Shown one piece after another: positions 61,867 through 64,000 of a stretch of DNA of 64,000 bases. The position numbers were made by a program, and so were the translations under genes. The stretch is from Flavobacterium psychrophilum (GTDB lineage: Bacteria > Bacteroidota > Bacteroidia > Flavobacteriales > Flavobacteriaceae), in NCBI GenBank assembly GCA_945860385.1, contig CAMAQD010000003.1, forward strand, positions 97,914 to 161,913. The letters run 5' to 3'. The notes beneath the pieces are model-generated. The model made no database searches and was not told the DNA's origin. It saw nothing but the letters and a program-made list of their open reading frames with translations. The first letter of the stretch is position 1. Every line of letters begins with the position of its first letter.

Positions 61867-62520
61867 CTAATCGCATTTCCATTTGGTGTTAGAAACTTTA
61901 TCGGTTAACGCTGATTTCAAATTATAGTGCCACCATTCTGAATCAAATGAGTTAAAACCATTTTGTGTCATAATGTTTTTCAGAAATTCTCTATTGGATT
62001 TTATTTCCTGAGAAAGATTTTGATAATTATGACTGGCTTCAACACCAAAAAAGTCGAAAGCGGTCCCCATTTCTAGCGCTACACCTTTGGAGTCAACTAA
62101 AGATATATCGACAGCTCCTCCTCTATTGTGAATGGAGCCTTTACTTGGATTGGCAACATAAGAAGGATTAGGAACTATTTCCCACATTCTTTTTTGAATA
62201 TCCAAAGGGCGATAGCAATCGAATATCTTAATTTTATAGCCTTTTTTCATAAATTCGGCATTGGCACTTAGCATCGCTTTAACGGTTTTTAGCCGCAAAA
62301 AGCATTCAGCACAATCATAGACTTTAGCTTTCAAAAAATTATCTGAAGTGGCGTATTTCATATCATAAACAAAATCTTTGCTATAGTCTTTCAAATTTAC
62401 AAAAGTAGTGTCATCGACAACTGGGTTTGGCTTTACATCAGTAACTATCGCTTGAGAATTGCAAGAAAATAAACTCAGCAATGTGCAAATAAGAAGTAAA
62501 GGTTTAAAATAGAAAGTCAT
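61867..62520 (-). CDS. D-alanyl-D-alanine dipeptidase, VanX/DdpX type (M15D), lipoprotein
   Basis: A 217-residue zinc peptidase with a lipoprotein signal (CTLLSLFSCNSQ, Cys at 20). M15D motifs are YDMKYATSDNFLK, the IFDCYRPLDIQKRMW helix with its conserved Arg, S-x-H-x6-D in SIHNRGGAVDIS and E-x-x-H in SEWWHY. It cleaves D-Ala-D-Ala. In Gram-negative bacteria without vancomycin resistance clusters, such enzymes probably recycle wall dipeptides. No vanH or vanA genes accompany it here, so a resistance role is not supported. Confidence 0.88.
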   Translation of the reverse strand: MTFYFKPLLLICTLLSLFSCNSQAIVTDVKPNPVVDDTTFVNLKDYSKDFVYDMKYATSDNFLKAKVYDCAECFLRLKTVKAMLSANAEFMKKGYKIKIFDCYRPLDIQKRMWEIVPNPSYVANPSKGSIHNRGGAVDISLVDSKGVALEMGTAFDFFGVEASHNYQNLSQEIKSNREFLKNIMTQNGFNSFDSEWWHYNLKSALTDKVSNTKWKCD

Positions 62521-62580
62521 AAATAGTATTTTTTTATAAAAATAGCATATTTCAATGGATTCACGAGTAATATAAAATAA

Positions 62581-62608
62581 AAAATGACACTATTTCTAAT
62601 GTCATTTT
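62581..62608 (-). terminator. Terminator after the second transaldolase gene
   Basis: AAAATGACA (62581-62589) pairs with TGTCATTTT (62600-62608), with an A-rich left flank giving a U tract on the minus strand. Confidence 0.75.
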
Positions 62609-62628
62609 TTAGTTAAATTGATATTTTT

Positions 62629-63285
62629 TTAACTATTTCCTTTTTTGAAATCAGCTAAGAAAGTAGCTAAACCAATATCAGTAAGTGGGTGTTTTAGTAG
62701 TCCTTCGATAGCACTCAATGGCCCGGTGATAACATCTGATCCGATTTTTGCACAATTGATAATATGCATAACGTTACGCACTGATGCAGCCAAAATTTGT
62801 GTTTCGTAACCGTAATTGTCATAAATCAATCTGATTTCTTCAATTAAAGCCATTCCGTCTGTAGAAATATCATCTAATCTACCGATGAAAGGAGACACAT
62901 AAGTTGCTCCTGCTTTTGCAGCCAAAAGTGCCTGACCTGCCGAAAAAACTAAAGTAACATTGGTTCTAATTCCTTTGCTTGAAAAATATTTACAGGCTTT
63001 AATTCCGTCTTTAATCATCGGAATTTTAACTACGATTTGCGGATGCAAAGCGGCTAATATTTCACCTTCGGCAACCATTCCTTCAAAATCAGTTGAGATT
63101 ACTTCGGCACTTACATCACCATCAACTAGCTCACATATTTTTACATAATGAGCAATAATATTGTCAGCTCCCGTAATACCTTCTTTCGCCATAAGCGATG
63201 GGTTGGTAGTTACACCATCTAGAACTCCTAGATCATTGGCTTCTTTAATGTCTTTTAAATTTGCTGTGTCGATAAAAAATTTCAT
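62629..63285 (-). CDS. tal: Short transaldolase (TalC/FSA subfamily), copy 2
   Basis: A 218-residue paralogue of the gene at 22870-23526, identical at about 181 of 218 positions by my hand alignment. The catalytic set is the same: Asp6, Glu61, Lys87 and Phe133, again the transaldolase pattern and not that of fructose-6-phosphate aldolase. Differences cluster at surface positions (residues 40-49, 63-65, 76-82, 90-103). It lies 25 bases after the transketolase gene on the same strand, so here the two non-oxidative pentose phosphate enzymes are co-transcribed. This copy is the likely housekeeping one. Confidence 0.88.
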   Translation of the reverse strand: MKFFIDTANLKDIKEANDLGVLDGVTTNPSLMAKEGITGADNIIAHYVKICELVDGDVSAEVISTDFEGMVAEGEILAALHPQIVVKIPMIKDGIKACKYFSSKGIRTNVTLVFSAGQALLAAKAGATYVSPFIGRLDDISTDGMALIEEIRLIYDNYGYETQILAASVRNVMHIINCAKIGSDVITGPLSAIEGLLKHPLTDIGLATFLADFKKGNS

Positions 63286-63310
63286 TTCTTTTTTGTTTAT
63301 TTTTTTATTA

Positions 63311-64000
63311 TTATTTACTTTCTCGAATATATTTTAGAATTTCTTTTGAAGCACTTTCAGGATTGAATCCGAATTTTTGATCTAAAACGCTAGCCGGTGC
63401 TGAATAACCAAAATGGTCTAATCCAATCACTTTTCCGCTATCGCCTATCAATCCTTCTAGGTTCACCGGAAGTCCGGCTGTTAATCCGAATACTAATTTC
63501 CCTTTAGGAATTATACTTTCTTGGTATTCTTTTGATTGTTGTTTGAACAATCCTTCTGAGATTATTGAGGCAACATTCACTTTTAGATTATTCTCTTTTT
63601 CCAAAATCGCAGCAGCATCCATAAGTGTAGAAACTTCTGAGCCATTGGCGAATAAAGTAATATCAGCATTTGGAGTAGATTTTACCAAATATCCTCCTTT
63701 TTTAGCTTCTGTTGCCTCTTGAAATCTTGATGATCCAGAGGCTGGAATGTCTTTGATATTTTGTCTCGAAAGTATCAAAGCAGTTGGAGTCGTAATGTTT
63801 TTCAAAGCCATATCCCAAGCTACAGAAGTTTCGATTGCATCGGCAGGGCGAAGCGCTAATAAACTTTGATGACCGGAATGATTTTTGATTTTTTCCATCA
63901 AACGCATTTGAGCTTCTTGCTCAATGGGTTGATGCGTTGGTCCGTCTTCACCTACTCTAAATGAGTCGTGAGTCAAGACATATTTTACTGGCAATTCTTG
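63311..64000 (-). CDS. tkt: Transketolase C-terminal part, cut by window edge
   Basis: The frame is open to the last base of the window (reading [13 protein letters not shown] at the edge) and gives 229 residues of the pyrimidine-binding and C-terminal domains of a transketolase. [17 protein letters not shown] is the exact family motif, followed by [32 protein letters not shown] and the C-terminal [14 protein letters not shown]. In many Bacteroidota the enzyme is split in two genes; whether that is so here cannot be seen. Partner of the adjacent transaldolase. Confidence 0.92.
   Translation of the reverse strand, partial: QELPVKYVLTHDSFRVGEDGPTHQPIEQEAQMRLMEKIKNHSGHQSLLALRPADAIETSVAWDMALKNITTPTALILSRQNIKDIPASGSSRFQEATEAKKGGYLVKSTPNADITLFANGSEVSTLMDAAAILEKENNLKVNVASIISEGLFKQQSKEYQESIIPKGKLVFGLTAGLPVNLEGLIGDSGKVIGLDHFGYSAPASVLDQKFGFNPESASKEILKYIRESK

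Noticed and set aside
61867..62520. Vancomycin-resistance function for the VanX-type dipeptidase
   Set aside because: No vanH, vanA or regulator genes nearby, and the host is Gram-negative. A wall-recycling role is more likely.

Overview
The window looks like chromosomal DNA of a Flavobacterium-type member of the Bacteroidota. It is AT-rich, has A-rich leaders in place of strong Shine-Dalgarno sites, and carries repeated TAnnTTTG promoter boxes of the Bacteroidota sigma factor. It also holds the lineage's usual BshA, LptD, TamB and Glu-cyclase-type genes. I see no prophage, IS element, CRISPR array, rRNA or tRNA. Nearly all of it is ordinary housekeeping sequence. The accessory parts are an arsenic island at the left edge and a large anaerobic energy block at 11-22 kb.

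Region by region. 1-3.9 kb: arsenic resistance (permease tail, ArsF-like thioredoxin fold protein, ArsG-like CcdA-type permease, ArsR, a Cys-tailed DUF6428-type protein, an LMW-PTPase-type arsenate reductase and the Acr3 efflux pump). The arsR promoter has a clear inverted repeat running into the start codon. 4-10.5 kb: a GH63/MGH1-like glycosidase, a PH-domain protein, MTA/SAH nucleosidase and a GH3 beta-glucosidase. 11.06-19.35 kb: seven same-strand genes, hydG-hydF-hydE, a three-cysteine ferredoxin-like subunit, hydB, hydA and hydC. Together they encode a soluble NAD(H)-linked [FeFe]-hydrogenase and all three H-cluster maturases, preceded by a 36-bp perfect inverted repeat. 19.46-22.14 kb: the convergent four-subunit 2-oxoacid:ferredoxin oxidoreductase operon (VorD-B-A-C type). 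The two blocks make a simple circuit: 2-oxoacid oxidation yields reduced ferredoxin, and the hydrogenase disposes of electrons from ferredoxin and NADH as H2. This is an inference, and such a pairing is unexpected for a genus generally described as aerobic.

22.3-31.3 kb: a short transaldolase, an SDR, an SRP RNA on the minus strand that is easily missed, glutaminyl cyclase, HutI and HutG histidine-degradation enzymes, an RNA helicase and Hsp20. 31.3-46.6 kb: a TPR hybrid histidine kinase, dicarboxylate symporter, chorismate synthase and BshA. This stretch also has a two-gene Fe-S oxidoreductase module and envelope genes (MCE protein, amidase, LptD). 46.6-64 kb: RidA, methylglyoxal synthase, an N-acetylglucosamine-kinase-like protein, gap, pfkA, TamB, TsaD, RsmE, DUF4159, an M43 metalloprotease lipoprotein, an AI-2E family permease, a THUMP-like methyltransferase, a VanX-type dipeptidase, a second transaldolase and the end of transketolase.

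The less obvious signals are non-coding: the palindrome before hydG, a 19-bp exact match shared by the vor and pfkA upstream regions, a 48-bp near-palindrome between two Fe-S genes, and a structured repeat at 23.6 kb. There are also five genes with probable TTG starts, three of them for the cell envelope.
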